DNA from: Myrica gale
Taxonomy: Eukaryota; Streptophyta; Magnoliopsida; Fagales; Myricaceae
Length of the DNA stretch: 64,000 nucleotides
Assembly (NCBI GenBank): GCA_963930655.1
Contig: OZ005605.1
Coordinates: 10,609,501 to 10,673,500 of the forward strand
Direction of reading: 5' to 3'
In this document: positions 1-11,074 of the stretch, one piece after another
Numbering within the stretch: the first letter of the stretch is position 1
Layout of the letters: each line of letters opens with the position of its first letter
Position numbers and translations under genes: made by a program
The notes under the pieces: generated by a model
The model's database searches: none
Told to the model about the DNA's origin: nothing
The model's input: only the letters and a program-made list of their open reading frames with translations

Positions 1-911
1 AGACAATAGATTCTGGTAGGCAATGTAATTTGAAAATATTTGTCATGAATGCTTGGGCTACAGATGCTGCTGTGTAGGGATGGCTTAAGGGTATGAAGTG
101 TGAATACTTAGAAAGTCTATCAACCACCACAAATAGTACTGAGTAGCCGTGAGACTTAGGAAGTCCTTCGATAAAATCCATGCTAATGTGACTCCAAATC
201 TTAGTGGGAATAGGCAATGGTTGTAGGAGACCTGCAAGGGAGACATTCTCCTGTTTAACCCTCTGGCAGGTATCACACTCCCTGATGTAATTTTGGATTT
301 GCTTCTTCAACCCGGGCAAAAAAAATCCCTTTTTGCTCTGTGTAGGGTTTTACTGAACCCTGAATGTCCTCCAATGGGGCTACTATGAGCATGGTTTATG
401 ATCTGGTTCCTGAAAGTGTTAGCAGACCCAATATACAGTCTCCCTCGATAAGAGAAAACTCCCTCCCTCCAATTATAAGTCACGGGGTCCAACTCTCCTC
501 TAATAACCTTAGCAATTAACTCTTGAGCTTGCTCATCACCAACATAGCTAGATTTAAGATCAATCAGCCAATTAGCGACAGGAATGGAAATAGTTATTAG
601 GGTTACCTGATGGGTGTCTTCCTCCTTCCTAGATAGTGCATCTGCAACCTTATTCTCCCTGCCCTTCTTGTATTCGACTTGAAAGTCATACCCAACCACT
701 TTTGTTGGAATGGGGTCCCAATCTTCTGCTCCAGCAGATATTTTAAACTTTGCTGGTCTGTTCTGACCACAAAAACCTGCCCAATTAGATAGGGTCGCCA
801 TTTCCTCATCGCTGAAACTAATGCCAGAAGTTTTTTCTCATAAGTGGACATTGCTAATGCCTTGCCCTTGAGAGCTTGGCTATAGAAAGCAATTGGTTGC
901 CCTTGCTGCAT
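1..911 (-). pseudogene. gypsy RNase H and integrase N-terminus, broken
   Basis: RNase H (TYEKKLLALVSAMRKWRPYL) is read in one frame at 911-730. The connection (FQVEYKKGRENKVADALSRK) and the integrase zinc finger (HAH..GGHSG..KTLHRAKRDFFCPG) are read in another at 690-307. The integrase core continues in a third frame from about 300 to the window edge, with the family signature around VVDRLSKYSHF. At least two frameshifts separate these. This part should be read with the RT part as one degenerate polyprotein. Confidence 0.85.
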
Positions 912-2222
912 TTGAACTGCCCAATACCAATCCCACTTGCATCACACTCAATGACAAATGGTTTGGAAAAATTAGGGAGGATAAGCACGAGTGGTTGTGT
1001 GACCGCAGCCTTGAGATTATGGAAAGCCTCAGTTGCTGCTTGAGACCACTTAAATGCATTTTTCCTCAATAGCGCAGTTAGTGGGGCTGCTATACACCCA
1101 TACCCTTTTATAAATCTTCTATAATACCCGGTCAGTCCAAGGAACCCTCTCAAGGACTTGATGTTGGAGGGTAGTGGCCAATCCAACATAGATTGGATCT
1201 TAGATGGGTCAGCTTTCACTCCTTTTGTGTGCCCTAGATAATCAACTTCTCGACAGCCAAACCTGCACTTGGATTGCTTTGCAAACAACTGATTTTTTTT
1301 CAAGATATCCAGGGTAATTCTTAGGTGTTGTAGGTGCTCCTCCCACCCATTACTATACACCAATATGTCGTCAAAAAACACCTAGATGAACTTCCTCAAA
1401 TGGGGTCTAAACACCTCATTCATCAAACTTCGAAACGTGGAAGGGGCATTAGTTAGCCCAAAAGGCATAACTAGAAATTCATAATGCCCTTCATGAGTTC
1501 TAAAGGCAGTTTTCGGTATATCTTCTGGTCTTACTCGAATTTGGTGATACCCAGACCTTAAGTCCAGCTGAGAAAAGTATTGGGCTCCATGGAGCTCATC
1601 CAAGAGTTCGTCTACCACCGGTATAGGAAATTTGTCTTTTACCATTTCTTGATTCAATGCACGGTAATCAACACACATCCTCCAGCTCTCATCAGCTTTT
1701 CTAACCAGCAATACAGGGGATGAGAAGGGGCTTTGACTAAGTCTGATAACCCCCGAGCTCAGCAGTTCCCTTACAATCTTTTCTATTTCTTCTTTTAGGT
1801 AAAAGGGGTATTTGTAAGGTCTCACAGACACTGGAGAGGTTCCCTCCTTAAGTGGGATGGAATGATCACATGTCCTCACTGGTGGAAGTCCAACCGGCTC
1901 ATGGAACACCACTTCATACTCCTGCAACACTTCTTTAATTCCTGGCAGATCTGTACCCCCTGGATTCACAGGTTCAATCAACTGTAAAATCACCCCTTTC
2001 TTGTCTTTCTTAGTCATCAGACACCACTCCTTAGTGTCCATGAGTTGAGTTGGACTAAGGTAAGGCCCTTCAACTCTACCTTCCTTTCCTCCATATGGAA
2101 CCCCATAGTGAGATCAGCAAAATTCCACAAAATAGGTCCTAGAGTCCTCAACCAATAGACCCCAGCACCATGTCACAACCTACCAAGGGCAGCATGTACA
2201 AAGTTGTAATAAACCCGATTGT
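854..2222 (-). pseudogene. gypsy protease-linker and reverse transcriptase, broken
   Basis: The longest open piece is 2041-1382 (219 codons) with RT motifs from [23 protein letters not shown] to [15 protein letters not shown]. An in-frame TAG at 1384-1382 falls immediately before the FFDD catalytic motif, and the frame then continues to 854 through the thumb and connection. Two frameshifts precede it near 2050 and 2140, and another lies near 911 at the start of RNase H. The catalytic aspartates are still encoded, but no continuous protein can be made. The breaks point to an old copy. Confidence 0.9.
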
Positions 2223-2809
2223 AATGGATAGTTTGTGTATTCGAGATTTTTGTGGAAACGAATGGAAATGCTAGTTATGTATTCATCGAAAGTTGAAAAT
2301 AAGCCAATTTCGAGGATGGCGACCTCCACAGAGAAAAAAAAGTAAAAAGAAGACTCAGGTTCTTCAATGCCCGCGTGAGAGCATCTACCCCCACTATAAC
2401 CTTCCCGAATTCCCTAACAGAATTCAGGCGACCCTCTAACAGAATTCCGCATCCCGAGATTCTCAACTATAAATAATGGGCTGGCTAATCCAAGACCCAA
2501 ACAACTCTAATGTAGCCCAGCATAAAGATTACATAGCAATAAGAAAATGCAGCCCAAGAGCCCAAAGCCCAGTCCGGTCAGCCCAAAAGCCCAAAGCCCA
2601 GCCCGGACAAGTCTTCGATCCATCTACTAAGCTCCACCTCTTCTCGCATATGTCCATGCCACACTTCTCGTCTAGAAACATCGAATCATCAGAACAACAT
2701 ACCTGTTCTGTCTTCTTCCTATAAAACAACCATCCCACTCCCGCAGATGCAACTACCCAATCCTTCTCCTTATTCCTTCAGATCTTCAGATCAGTGCATG
2801 ACAAATCCC
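2223..2809 (-). other. Non-coding joint between gypsy fragment and LINE ORF1
   Basis: No gene is supported here. On the minus strand the 2810-2480 part follows the LINE ORF1 stop and would be its 3' untranslated region. It contains a short internal repeat of the word GGGCTTTGGGCT (about 2610-2550). The 2475-2240 part holds a TATTTATAG box and paired GAATTCTGTTAG words, which resembles an LTR promoter, but its borders cannot be fixed. Short open frames on both strands here are shadows. Confidence 0.4.
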
Positions 2810-5000
2810 CTAGCAGTCCAGCCCATAGCTTTTAGTCTTTCTAGCGATCGTAGAAGACCCTTCATAGTTAACTGAAGACTTCAATCCCTTCAACTCCCTG
2901 AGCATCCTCCCCCCTGATTTTCTAAACTTTTGCGAACTAAGCGGCACCCGATTGTGTTTCAACGCCGCAAAGAGGTCCCTCAGCTTTTTTTCTTGACCAC
3001 CACACGACACCCCAACCATCTGACCCACAGAGAAAACTATGTGCAAGACCCACGCCGAAGATTCCCCCCACAGCTTTACTAGGAAAACTGACCGCCAAGG
3101 GTTCGATCGAGGTATAGCTTCCATCCTCCGTCGGTAGAGAATGAGATTCGAGAATTGGTTCCGCCCCTTCACCAAAGATAACTACCCTCCTACCGTTCCC
3201 GCTGAATCTAGAACTCCCACAACAGTCCCATCTACAATACTATCAAACCGAGTCATCCCAACGACCTCCTCCGAGTCAACACATTGACCAAGAGACTGAG
3301 AGCCCCCTAAACAGACAAATACCAGCTTATCCCCTCCATCAGGACTGCCAGACCCCTCACCCGATAGCCCAAGACCATCCCCACCCACCCCCTTATCTGC
3401 ATCATAAAGCACTAAGGGGGACCCGGCGACCTCAACTGGGCCATCAACAGCAAGATCCGACAAAAAAGAGACCCCCTGGGACGAGACAAACACGTCCTGA
3501 GGCAAAGAACCGGAGCTCGGCGGCAGCTCCGACACCGGAAGGACCTCCGGGCTGCTATCCCGCACTCCCTTGGGGTCAACCTGCAACACCCCATTCTCGT
3601 TGCCGAAAACTAACTCGGAAACCAACGAGGCCCCCTCCACCATTCCATCCCTCTCAACAGCTTCAAAAGTCTGCAAACAAGGGTCCACGATCACATCTGT
3701 CACCAAAACAAGTGACTCCGACATCTCCATCAGCTCCGGCGCCACAGATGAGCAAATTTGAGAAAGACCCACTTCTGCCGAAAACAGCTCCGGCGCCGGC
3801 GGGACTTTAGGGACGTCACCACCCACCACAGACGGCGCTGAGGAGGAGCAGCGCGACAATGCCTGGGGGTGGAGACCACCAGCCGTGCCACCACAATCCA
3901 TGAAGGCGAGCGAGCACACCCGAGAAGAACCCACATCTGCCGGAAGAGGTTTCCCTGCCGCCGAGACCTCCAGACTATCATCACCCATCCCAGAAGACGC
4001 CGGCGAGAGGTAACTCGACAACACCTGGGGGTGGTCTCCTCCAACCAAGCCACCAGGCGCTACGGGGACTTGCGGGATCTCCACACCCGACCCTTCGCCC
4101 AGCACTCCACGAGTTACCAAAGGGGAGGAGACAGGCCCAACAAGATGTGCCCACGCCTGACCAGATCCAACAGGCCTGCACGACCCAAGCCCACCCTTCG
4201 ATTGATGCAAGCCATCACAACACTCACCCATCTTACCCAGCGCGAGAAAAAGGTTGTCCAACTCCAACTTTAAAAAAGATAGCCTAGCCTGAAAATCTTT
4301 CAAACACAAGCAATCACCCAACGTCTCATCAGCCGTAACTGCCTTAAATGCGTCCCCCTTGGGAACATAAGAACCAGCAGTCTGTTTTGCAGACATGAGC
4401 TTCTGCTGCTCACGCAACATCAAGCTGCAACCACCCTCTGAAGCATGCGAAGGCCTGACACCTTCCTTCGAAAATCGACCTTCCTCACTGCTGTCAAAAG
4501 GACCTTTCTCGCCGACCACCGCCAAAGCCAAACCGGACTTAACAACATTAGCGAAGGAAATGTTAGATCACACTCCAACATCACCCTGAAGCACCACCTT
4601 ACGTCGACTGAAGGAAGAGACCACTTCCTTGAATACCTGGTTCAAAATCTGCCACCATGACCATTCTTGCCTTCAGGAATCCTCAGCGCCCTAATCCTCC
4701 TTCAACCACCATACTCGGCTACGGCCACAAATCTACCACCTTTGTTGGAACAGAGTTGCAACAAAAAACCACGATGAGACTCGTTAAACTTAGAAGCAAA
4801 ATCAGCTCCAACACGATTCGCCAGTAACCTGTCTGTCATGTTCACCATCTAGACTGCTCCAAACCTCCCCATCCTGATCACAGACAAGATCCTTACACTC
4901 CATTCTGCTAACTTAACCACTCCTTCAGCACTAACCGAAACTTGAAATTCCTTGGACTCAATTCGAAAGTTACGAACAAACAACATCACAATCAGGGTTG
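2810..5000 (-). pseudogene. LINE ORF1 (RNA-binding protein of non-LTR retrotransposon), broken
   Basis: Reading leftward from about 4980, the frame opens with FRIESKEFQVSVSAEG, then LLQLCSNKGGRFVAVAEYGG (near 4750) and IPEGKNGHG. These are the N-terminal signatures I associate with the ORF1 of plant LINEs. A long acidic, Ser/Val/Gly-rich linker is open from 4531 to 3182 (449 codons). The C-terminal module WVLHIVFSVGQMVG...[14 protein letters not shown] ends at a TAG at 2812-2810. In-frame stops occur near 4852 and 4733 and near the start of the linker, with a frameshift near 3180. ORF2 does not follow the stop. The same C-terminal module recurs at 23003-23266 and 31120-30850. Confidence 0.8.
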
Positions 5001-5171
5001 CTAAGAAAGAGACTTAGCTTCTATCGAAAGACTACGGACAAACGCCATAACCCACAAAAAAACTGATCACTGTACTAACAGGGAACGGACACCACTAACA
5101 ATGACCGGAAATAGGATCGGAAAAGCACACTAGACGAGAGAGACACGAGAGGACAGAGACGAGAGAAGGCT
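5001..5171 (-). other. Probable LINE 5' untranslated leader
   Basis: This stretch is upstream of the LINE ORF1 start on the same strand and ends against a gypsy LTR at 5172. It is purine-rich on the plus strand (repeated GAGAGA and GACGAGAG words, about 5130-5165). No promoter is recognisable. The assignment rests only on position. Confidence 0.35.
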
Positions 5172-5537
5172 TGTTATTCTTCCTCCTCTTGCAAAAGTTT
5201 AGGAGGAATCATCACTTTATCAAGATACGTTACTGGTTCTTATGCCTAGAACATCCACCAGGATGCTAAAACAAGTAAGCTCTTTGGATTCTAAGAAAAT
5301 TAAAGAAAAATACAATGGCCAAATTTAAGGTGGCTAGCCTCCAAAGATAAAACTAAATGCTAGACAATTCTTCTATTTTTCCATACTTCCTATTAGACGT
5401 AACACTGTATTTATAGCCACATGGATTTCTAACCAACACCTTATTCGCGGGACTGACCCATCTCAACAGCTAAGCTAAGCGAACTAACAGTTAAGCTTCT
5501 AACAGCCCAACTAACTCAACCTATTCATTACATTCCA
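5172..5537 (-). mobile_element. Ty3/gypsy LTR (3' LTR of a lost element)
   Basis: On the minus strand the unit begins TGGAATGTAATG right after a polypurine tract (GAAGGGGGA, 5546-5538) and ends AATAACA at 5172, so it has TG...CA ends and is 366 bp long. A TATA box (GGCTATAAATACAG) lies near 5412. The sequence before the polypurine tract encodes the end of a gypsy polyprotein. No matching second LTR or internal region is present. It is followed directly by the LINE leader. Confidence 0.7.
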
Positions 5538-5650
5538 TCCCCCTTCAAGCAACCTTGTCCCCAAGGTTGAGAGTTAGCAAAAAAAATCTCAAAGTCTAGA
5601 TGCTCTATCCATTCAAAAGCGCTGCATAAAGATAGCAGGCTAGCAATCTT
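5538..5650 (-). pseudogene. Last codons of a gypsy polyprotein plus polypurine tract
   Basis: Minus-strand reading gives LTLNLGDKVA followed by a stop near 5545, the typical closing motif of plant Ty3/gypsy pol, next to the polypurine tract at 5546-5538. Sequence further right loses coding similarity. It belongs with the LTR at 5172-5537, not with the pol fragment at 1-2222: the strand order would place this LTR upstream of that fragment. Confidence 0.55.
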
Positions 5651-6560
5651 CTAAGCTGAAAAAAATGATCTCAAAGAATACTTGGGGGGACCTAATGACC
5701 ATATGAAGACTTGAGAAGGTTTGTGCATATAGGATGAGTTAGCGTGTGGATGTGTAATCGTTTATTGCTGAAACAAATTTTTATTCCCAATATAAATAAC
5801 ATTAAGGTGTCTAAGGAGGAGAAACTCCTCATATGGTGCTCAAGGAAGATAAACCGATTGCAAAATGGAATAAAGAAAGAGACCTAGGTTGATTAGTCAA
5901 TACTGGGTTGTTCTCAAATATGATTGCTAGGTCAAGTTTGGAGCATAGGAGTCAAGTAAGCAAATATGATTATCCTTTCCTATTTCAAAATCTCAAACAA
6001 TAAGCTTTCTCAAGAATGGTTGCAAATTATGAATGTGCTATAACTGTTAGCCCTTTCCAATTTCAGTCTTGATTTGTTTATAAGAATGAATGACAACTTC
6101 AGATCCAGGCCCTTGATTAGATATTTTCCAAGAATGTTGAAGCGGGTATGTGTAGATTATATGATGTGGTCACAAGCTTATACAAATGCTCATATGATGC
6201 ATGCTTCTCTTATCTGATGGTATATTTATGCACCTCATTTTATGAGAAAGTTATGATGAACGAATGAACAATGATGGGATGAATGCATAAAACTTCTCTG
6301 AATATTTCTCTTGATTGTATAAAAGATTTGTGATGGTACTGAAACTTTAAGGTGGAGGCAGCCATCATGTATAGTTGAGCTGGATTCTCTCGCTCGATTG
6401 TACTAGTATATATTGAAAAATGTTCACATCTCAGACGTGGTTCCATTGTTCACTACAAGAATGGAAACGAGATTCTTGTAATTACTAACTCTTTCACATG
6501 AGTCCTAATTGAGTATTTGACCACTCAGAGATAAATGGAAAAGATCTATTTATGATGTTT
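5651..6560. other. Unassigned AT-rich stretch
   Basis: About 900 bp without a recognisable gene, LTR end or inverted repeat. The open frame at 6446-6240 on the minus strand has no family signature and low-complexity codons. It is probably eroded transposon or ALADIN intron sequence. Confidence 0.3.
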
Positions 6561-7749
6561 GTGCAACTTGTTTACCTTCTGTTTTGAGTCAAAAAAGGTT
6601 TACATTGTTTTGTTGTATATATTGAGTACTATTAGCCCCGAGATATCCAAAACCCTATATAATATTGATTGATGATACCAAACTAATACAAATATTTTTT
6701 AATGGACACGTATTTTGGTACAATTAGCATTTTACATAGTCTCAAAAGAGAATAGATTACTTAAATTTTTGTTTTGAAGGTAAAATTGTATGTTAAAGAC
6801 CCTTTCTAAGCTCAAAGACGGTCTTTTTCAAACTTCATATCCAATGAGTCAACTCCATAAAGGGTTGTGAAGGAGAAATTTCAATCTGGTCAAATGAGTT
6901 GACTTTATAGAAAATACGAAAGTGAAACCTCTCTATGTAGAAATTACCAGGTTCGCTCAAACCAAGGTCGAGCCAAACTTTCTGTGACCATCTAGCTCAA
7001 TTTAAAAATTGAGCTACAGGCAAGCCAAACTCTCTATGACTACTTGGCTTGAGCACTAGGCAAGAACCAGGCCAGCAACAACTTTTTGATCATCATCTTC
7101 AGTCAGAACTTGAATTATAACAAGATTACAACTCTATTGGTCTTACTTTTGAAACGGAATTTTGCCAACACTTAGCTCTAACACTAACATTCACAAAGAA
7201 TAATTTTATCTTTGGAAAAAAGAATTGAATCCTGCCTGTGAATGAGTCGAGTTGACTCTTGAAAGTTGGATTTCGAATTTGTAAAAAATGAGTTGGCTCC
7301 TACATTGAAATGAGCGGACTCTTGGATCAAAGCTGAAAGATGAATTTCGCATCTGAGAAAATGAGTCCACTCCTACCTTTAAACAAGTCAAATCCTCAAC
7401 AAATAAGTCAATCCCTACTAACAATGAGCTGACTCATTCAGGAAAGTTGTCATTGGCGATTGTGCGAAATTAAATTTTCAAAGTCTCTCTTACGATTAAA
7501 TGCACCCCAACAACCAGAAATTCAACATTGAGTATAAAAAGGGCCAAAGAGTGAAGAAAGAAAAAGACTTTGCAAGATTATCAAAAGATCCAACAAGTTT
7601 TATCTTCTACACTTATTTCTTCTCTTTGAGTGGTTGAGAGTCCAAGAGCTTTATCCTTCCACTTTTATTGCTTATCAATTGCAGATTAGGCTACTAAGAG
7701 CCATTTATTGTGCGCGCTAATTTCTCTGATCATTGTGAGGTTCCTCAAG
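6561..7749 (+). mobile_element. SIRE-like copia LTR, left part
   Basis: The stretch carries many copies of an imperfect palindrome of the type GAGTYRACTC (near 6847, 6897, 7228, 7290, 7310, 7360, 7430), then a TATA box (GAGTATAAAAAG near 7533) and an Arg/Ser-type leader rich in AGAAAGAAAAAGAC. This is the layout of the SIRE-like LTRs at 13948, 53780 and 57491, which use GTGTCGACAC instead. The LTR appears to be interrupted at 7749/9437 and to resume at 9442. Its left end could not be fixed. Confidence 0.5.
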
Positions 7750-8261
7750 TATTAGAATATTTCGTATATTGACCAATGATGGCCCTTAGTCAAGGAGATT
7801 GATGACCCTCAATCAAATAGCCTTGATTGAGTCCTTTGATTAAGCCAAAAATTAGGAACCCTATTTGTGGAGATTTGTCTCCTCCATTCTTATATAAATA
7901 CACTCTCTCTAACCTCTTGTAAAGAGACATCCAGAATCATATTCAATAAGAGAAATTATGCAGCCCTCCCAGGCTTTCCTAATGGTGGACTTAGGTCGTA
8001 AGATCGAACCACCAAAAATCGTTTTGTCCTCGCTTCTCTCTCTCTCTCTCTCACAAAGCAGTAAACGAAAATAACATCCAACCCATGTGATGGTTAAGCC
8101 AGCCCAATAATCAAGCCCACTTTGTTAAAGCCCGCTCAATCCAGTCAATGCCCAACATCACGTGTTTAACTCCTCCACTTCAAAAGATAACGCTAGTGTC
8201 CCAAATCTACCCAAATCCCCTTTTCCTCCCACACTCCTCTTCAAACCCTAATATTCTTCAT

Positions 8262-8719
8262 CTTCGCCAAATACCCCTGATCCCAATTGGGATCATAACA
8301 TAGACGTCGACGTATCTAGTATTTCGGGCACCATTCGCCGACGTATCCAGTATTCAGGGCACCGTTTTCCAGATCTTATCTCTGCAATGGCCCCTAACTG
8401 GATATTTTGTTGTTGTATTTGCATGACGGGTCCTGCCCCAACCCCATTGTGTAGAGGATCCTATTTGTGTAACAACACTTGCCGGCTTGTCTTCGCCAAA
8501 TACCCCTGATCCCAATTGGGATCATAACATAGACGTCGACGTATCTAGTATTTCGGGCACCATTCGCCGACGTATCCAGTATTCAGGGCACCGTTTTCCA
8601 GATCTTATCTCTGCAATGGCCCCTAACCGGATATTTTTTTGTTGTATTTGCATGACGGGTCCTGCCCCAACCCCATTGTGTAGAGGATCCTATTTGTGTA
8701 ACAACACTCGCCGGCTTGT
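8262..8719. repeat. 229-bp tandem duplication (two copies)
   Basis: The word CTTCGCCAAATACCCCTGAT starts at 8262 and again at 8491, and the sequence repeats for 229 bp with only about three or four differences (for example AACTGG versus AACCGG before GATATTTT, and CACTTGCC versus CACTCGCC). The near identity implies a recent duplication. Open frames on both strands through it are by-products of the repeat. Confidence 0.9.
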
Positions 8720-9345
8720 CTTTCCACTTTGTTGCGGATCTGTTATGTTGCAGCTTCGTGCCTCTAGTATTTCGATCATCTTTAGTCATATCTTGTCTCT
8801 GCACAGGCCCCTCGCAGGATCTTTTTCCATCGCATATAAGAGATAGGTCCTGCCTCGACTCCCATCGAATCTTGTGTCACTGCCCTGTGCAATGGTTCTT
8901 ATCTCTGCTCTGTCCTTCGTCGGATCTTGTGCTGCCAGCCACCCTGTGCAGCGAATCTTGTCTCTACCTTGACCCTGTCGGATCTTGTGCAGTGGATCTT
9001 GTCTGTGTACCAGCCCTCGTCGGCTCTTGTCATGCAGCTTCGCCACAGATCTGTTGTGTCGCAACTTTGCGCCTCTCCAGTATTCCATTCAACATTTATT
9101 GGATCTTGTCCATGTACTGGCCCTTTGCCGGATCTTTTGCCGTCGCATTTGCGTGATGGGTTCTGCCTTGACCCCTGTCAAATCTTGTGTCGCCGCCTTG
9201 TGCAGCCGATCTTGTCTCTGCTCTGACGAGGTCGGATCTTGTGTCGTCACCCTATGCAGCGGATTTTGTTTGTGTACCAACTCTTGTCGCTCTTGTCTTG
9301 CAGCTTCGCCGCGGATCTGTTGTGTTGCAACTTTGCGCCTCTGGA
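8720..9345. repeat. GATC-rich degenerate tandem array
   Basis: Units of roughly 265-310 bp are marked by the recurring word GATCTGTTRTGTTGC near 8738, 9048 and 9313, each followed by GCCTC. Within units the short words GGATCTTGT and CTTGTCTCTG recur more than a dozen times, so the array has two periodicities. It is continuous with the 229-bp pair. Several 60-150-codon open frames on both strands cross it and are not genes. Confidence 0.7.
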
Positions 9346-9441
9346 CATCATCATCATTTTGTTTGCAAACTCAAATTGGTATCGACGATAACCATCTTGA
9401 GTTTGAAGGGGATCAAATATACCAAATATTCTAACATCAAG

Positions 9442-9835
9442 TACCATTAAAGCGTTGAATTTGAGTGTTGGGTATAAACACTTGCACTAGTCGTGAGGTT
9501 AGAGGAACCAATGGTTGAGATTTGTTGACTATTTTCATCTTCTTTAAAAGCAGTTGTTAAGGTTCTCTAGCACTTGAAAACTAGAGTGCTTACTATTTGA
9601 AGGCAGTGGAAAAAACCCAAGGAATGATCCTTATAGGTGAATATAGGCTTGGGTTAAGCCAAACCACCTAAAACTTTCGGTGTTATATCTCTCGATTCCT
9701 TGTCTCTCTTAATCTACTTTGTCTATAGTTCTTCGATATTGAGTTGTCTGTGACACAAGTGTTGAGATTGATATTGTGCTATATTTATATTATGTGAATT
9801 TCAAATTGAGCATTGTTTTAAAGTTCTCTTCCATA
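9442..9835 (+). mobile_element. SIRE-like copia LTR, right part
   Basis: The order GTGTTGGGTATAAACACTTG, AACCCAAGG, GGCTTGGGTTAAGCC, AACCACCTAAAA and CGGTGTTATATCTCTC parallels the 3' half of the better preserved LTRs (compare 14990-15220 and 54735-54990). With the insertion at 7750-9436 removed, this part follows the left part at 7749. The right end near 9830 has no clear CA or PBS. Confidence 0.55.
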
Positions 9836-11022
9836 TGGTAATGATGATGCAAAATAAGTTCAACAAAGTCTTGTCCGTTCCTGACCTTAAAAGGAAGGGG
9901 TGTCACAGAAACAGCAGACCTAGCACTATCCATTTAGGTGGCATTGTTTCAAGACTTAGGATAGAACCCAATGCAGACCAGGCAGGTTTTTCAATGAGGA
10001 CGAGCATATCAGATTATGTAATTTGTATGGGAATCTAGAAAATTTCTTTGTCCTCAAAGAAGCAAAAAGCGTGGCATTATCATCAGCGGTCAGTGTATTT
10101 CAGCCACCAGGGCAAATAGTAAAGTATCTTAATTTGAAGAATTATTAAAGATTTGAAACAGAGCAAATGTCTGCCACAACCATCTCTCGCAACATGTCTG
10201 TCACAGTATGTCTTGTACTTACACAGGGCCTATTAAAATTTGCCATCACTGAAGTTGACAGCTGGTCACAAAGGTGTGATTAAGCTACAATTTTGCTAGA
10301 CTGTGCAAGATGCTTCTAAAATTAAGGGAATTGGTGGAAACTCATTCTGGAATCTAGTTACATCTGATAGCCAAAATCATGAATGAACAGAAGGTCAGTC
10401 ATGTAACAGTAGTGAACAAAAGTGCAGTGAACAAAATGATAGTTTGCTGAATGTCAGTTACCAAAAGAAATTTGTTGCAATACTAGACTAGTCATCATCT
10501 CTTTCAAGTCAATTAGTTAACAGACCATCTCCCTGTTTTTGTTTTCCAAAGTCTTTCCTTGAAGAAATTTCGTAATATTTTCGACTCTCGGACAAGAGAC
10601 CAGATTGCGTCCTAAGGCCTATCAAGCTAGCAAAATTATTAAGAATTGTGTGGCAAAATAAGGATACAACATACATGTGCTTAGTTGCACAAAAAAATAA
10701 TTCTATCCACAATACACTAGCATATATTTCACAGAGAATTGAACACAGACATAGGTACCATCCTTTATAACAATTGCTATATTTACGACATTCCAGTAAA
10801 ATTATGCCAAGGCTAGCCAAGAAAAGCAGGCAACTTCGCTATAACTTGGCGCCCACATCATCCTATTAAAAAATTTCACCTCGGCCCCATATTGACAGGA
10901 TATCTTCATAATGAGCTCTTTCAAGAATTACATTTAACAAAACGATTGCAGAATACGAAAAAAGCACAATATTTCCAGCAATGAAAGTAAAAAATTAAAC
11001 AAAAAGTTGAATTTATCTCTAC
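9836..11022. other. ALADIN intron 11 (proximal part), no further gene seen
   Basis: On the minus strand this follows the donor of ALADIN exon 11 (GTAGAG at 11022). I looked for the missing last ALADIN exon on this strand and did not find it. The open frame at 10820-10509 has no WD40 signature. No complete transposon ends are visible. Confidence 0.5.
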
Positions 11023-11074
11023 CTGCCAGTCAAGGATATTATCTCTGGCAAATCAACTGGCAGTAGGTGTGCAT
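11023..11074 (-). CDS. ALADIN exon 11
   Basis: A 52-nt exon on the minus strand follows a pyrimidine-rich acceptor (CTTTTTTTTTCCCCAG) and precedes GTAGAG. It encodes [17 protein letters not shown], the ALADIN motif that directly follows KPPSL in exon 10, and leaves two bases (AG) for the next exon. No further ALADIN exon was found between here and position 1. Confidence 0.88.

Larger units (their letters stand above)
1..2222 (-). mobile_element. Ty3/gypsy retrotransposon pol fragment, decayed
   Basis: Reading right to left, the fragment shows the protease-RT linker (CDMVLG near 2170, then WLRTLGPILWNF), reverse transcriptase ([12 protein letters not shown] near 1560, then FFDDILVYS just left of 1382), RNase H (ECDASGIGIG near 945, YEKKLLALV near 840), the H2C2 integrase zinc finger (HAHSSPIGGHSGFSKTLHRAKRDF, about 385-315) and the start of the integrase core (IPTKIWSHIS near 190). 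The domain order protease-RT-RNaseH-integrase is diagnostic of Ty3/gypsy. Gag and both LTRs are not present: the left side runs off the window and the right side breaks off near 2222. It lies left of ALADIN exon 11, so it may sit inside a long last intron or beyond the gene. Confidence 0.93.
7750..9436. mobile_element. 1.7-kb element with long inverted ends and TCAAG duplication
   Basis: The unit begins TATTAGAATATTTCGTATAT and ends in the inverse of TGTTAGAATATTTGGTATAT, so about 20 of the first 25 bases are inverted-repeated. It is flanked by the 5-bp direct repeat TCAAG (7745-7749 and 9437-9441). Inside are a TATA box (TTCTTATATAAATACAC near 7893), a CT microsatellite (8038-8052), an exact-looking 229-bp tandem pair and a GATC-rich array. 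TGTTAG...CTAACA ends with a 5-bp duplication fit a copia-type LTR or small LTR element. The long inverted ends are unusual for one, and no gag or pol is present. Confidence 0.55.

Noticed and set aside
3182-4531. 449-codon frame taken as a host gene
   Set aside because: Its flanks encode the N- and C-terminal modules of LINE ORF1 and related copies occur at 30998-31372; it is the variable ORF1 linker.
1-5650. Joining the gypsy pol at 1-2222 and the LTR at 5172-5537 into one element
   Set aside because: Both are minus-oriented, but the pol end plus PPT plus 3' LTR lies upstream of the RT, the wrong order for a single element; a LINE ORF1 lies between.
8487-9450. Several overlapping open frames of 60-150 codons on both strands
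   Set aside because: They follow the GATC-rich tandem repeats, have Cys/Leu/Ser-biased translations and no domain, and overlap each other on opposite strands.
10509-10820. Minus-strand frame containing ASLIG, considered as the missing ALADIN exon
   Set aside because: ALADIN has a similar short word, but the residues that follow do not fit the WD40 C-terminus and no phase-compatible acceptor gives a continuous reading.
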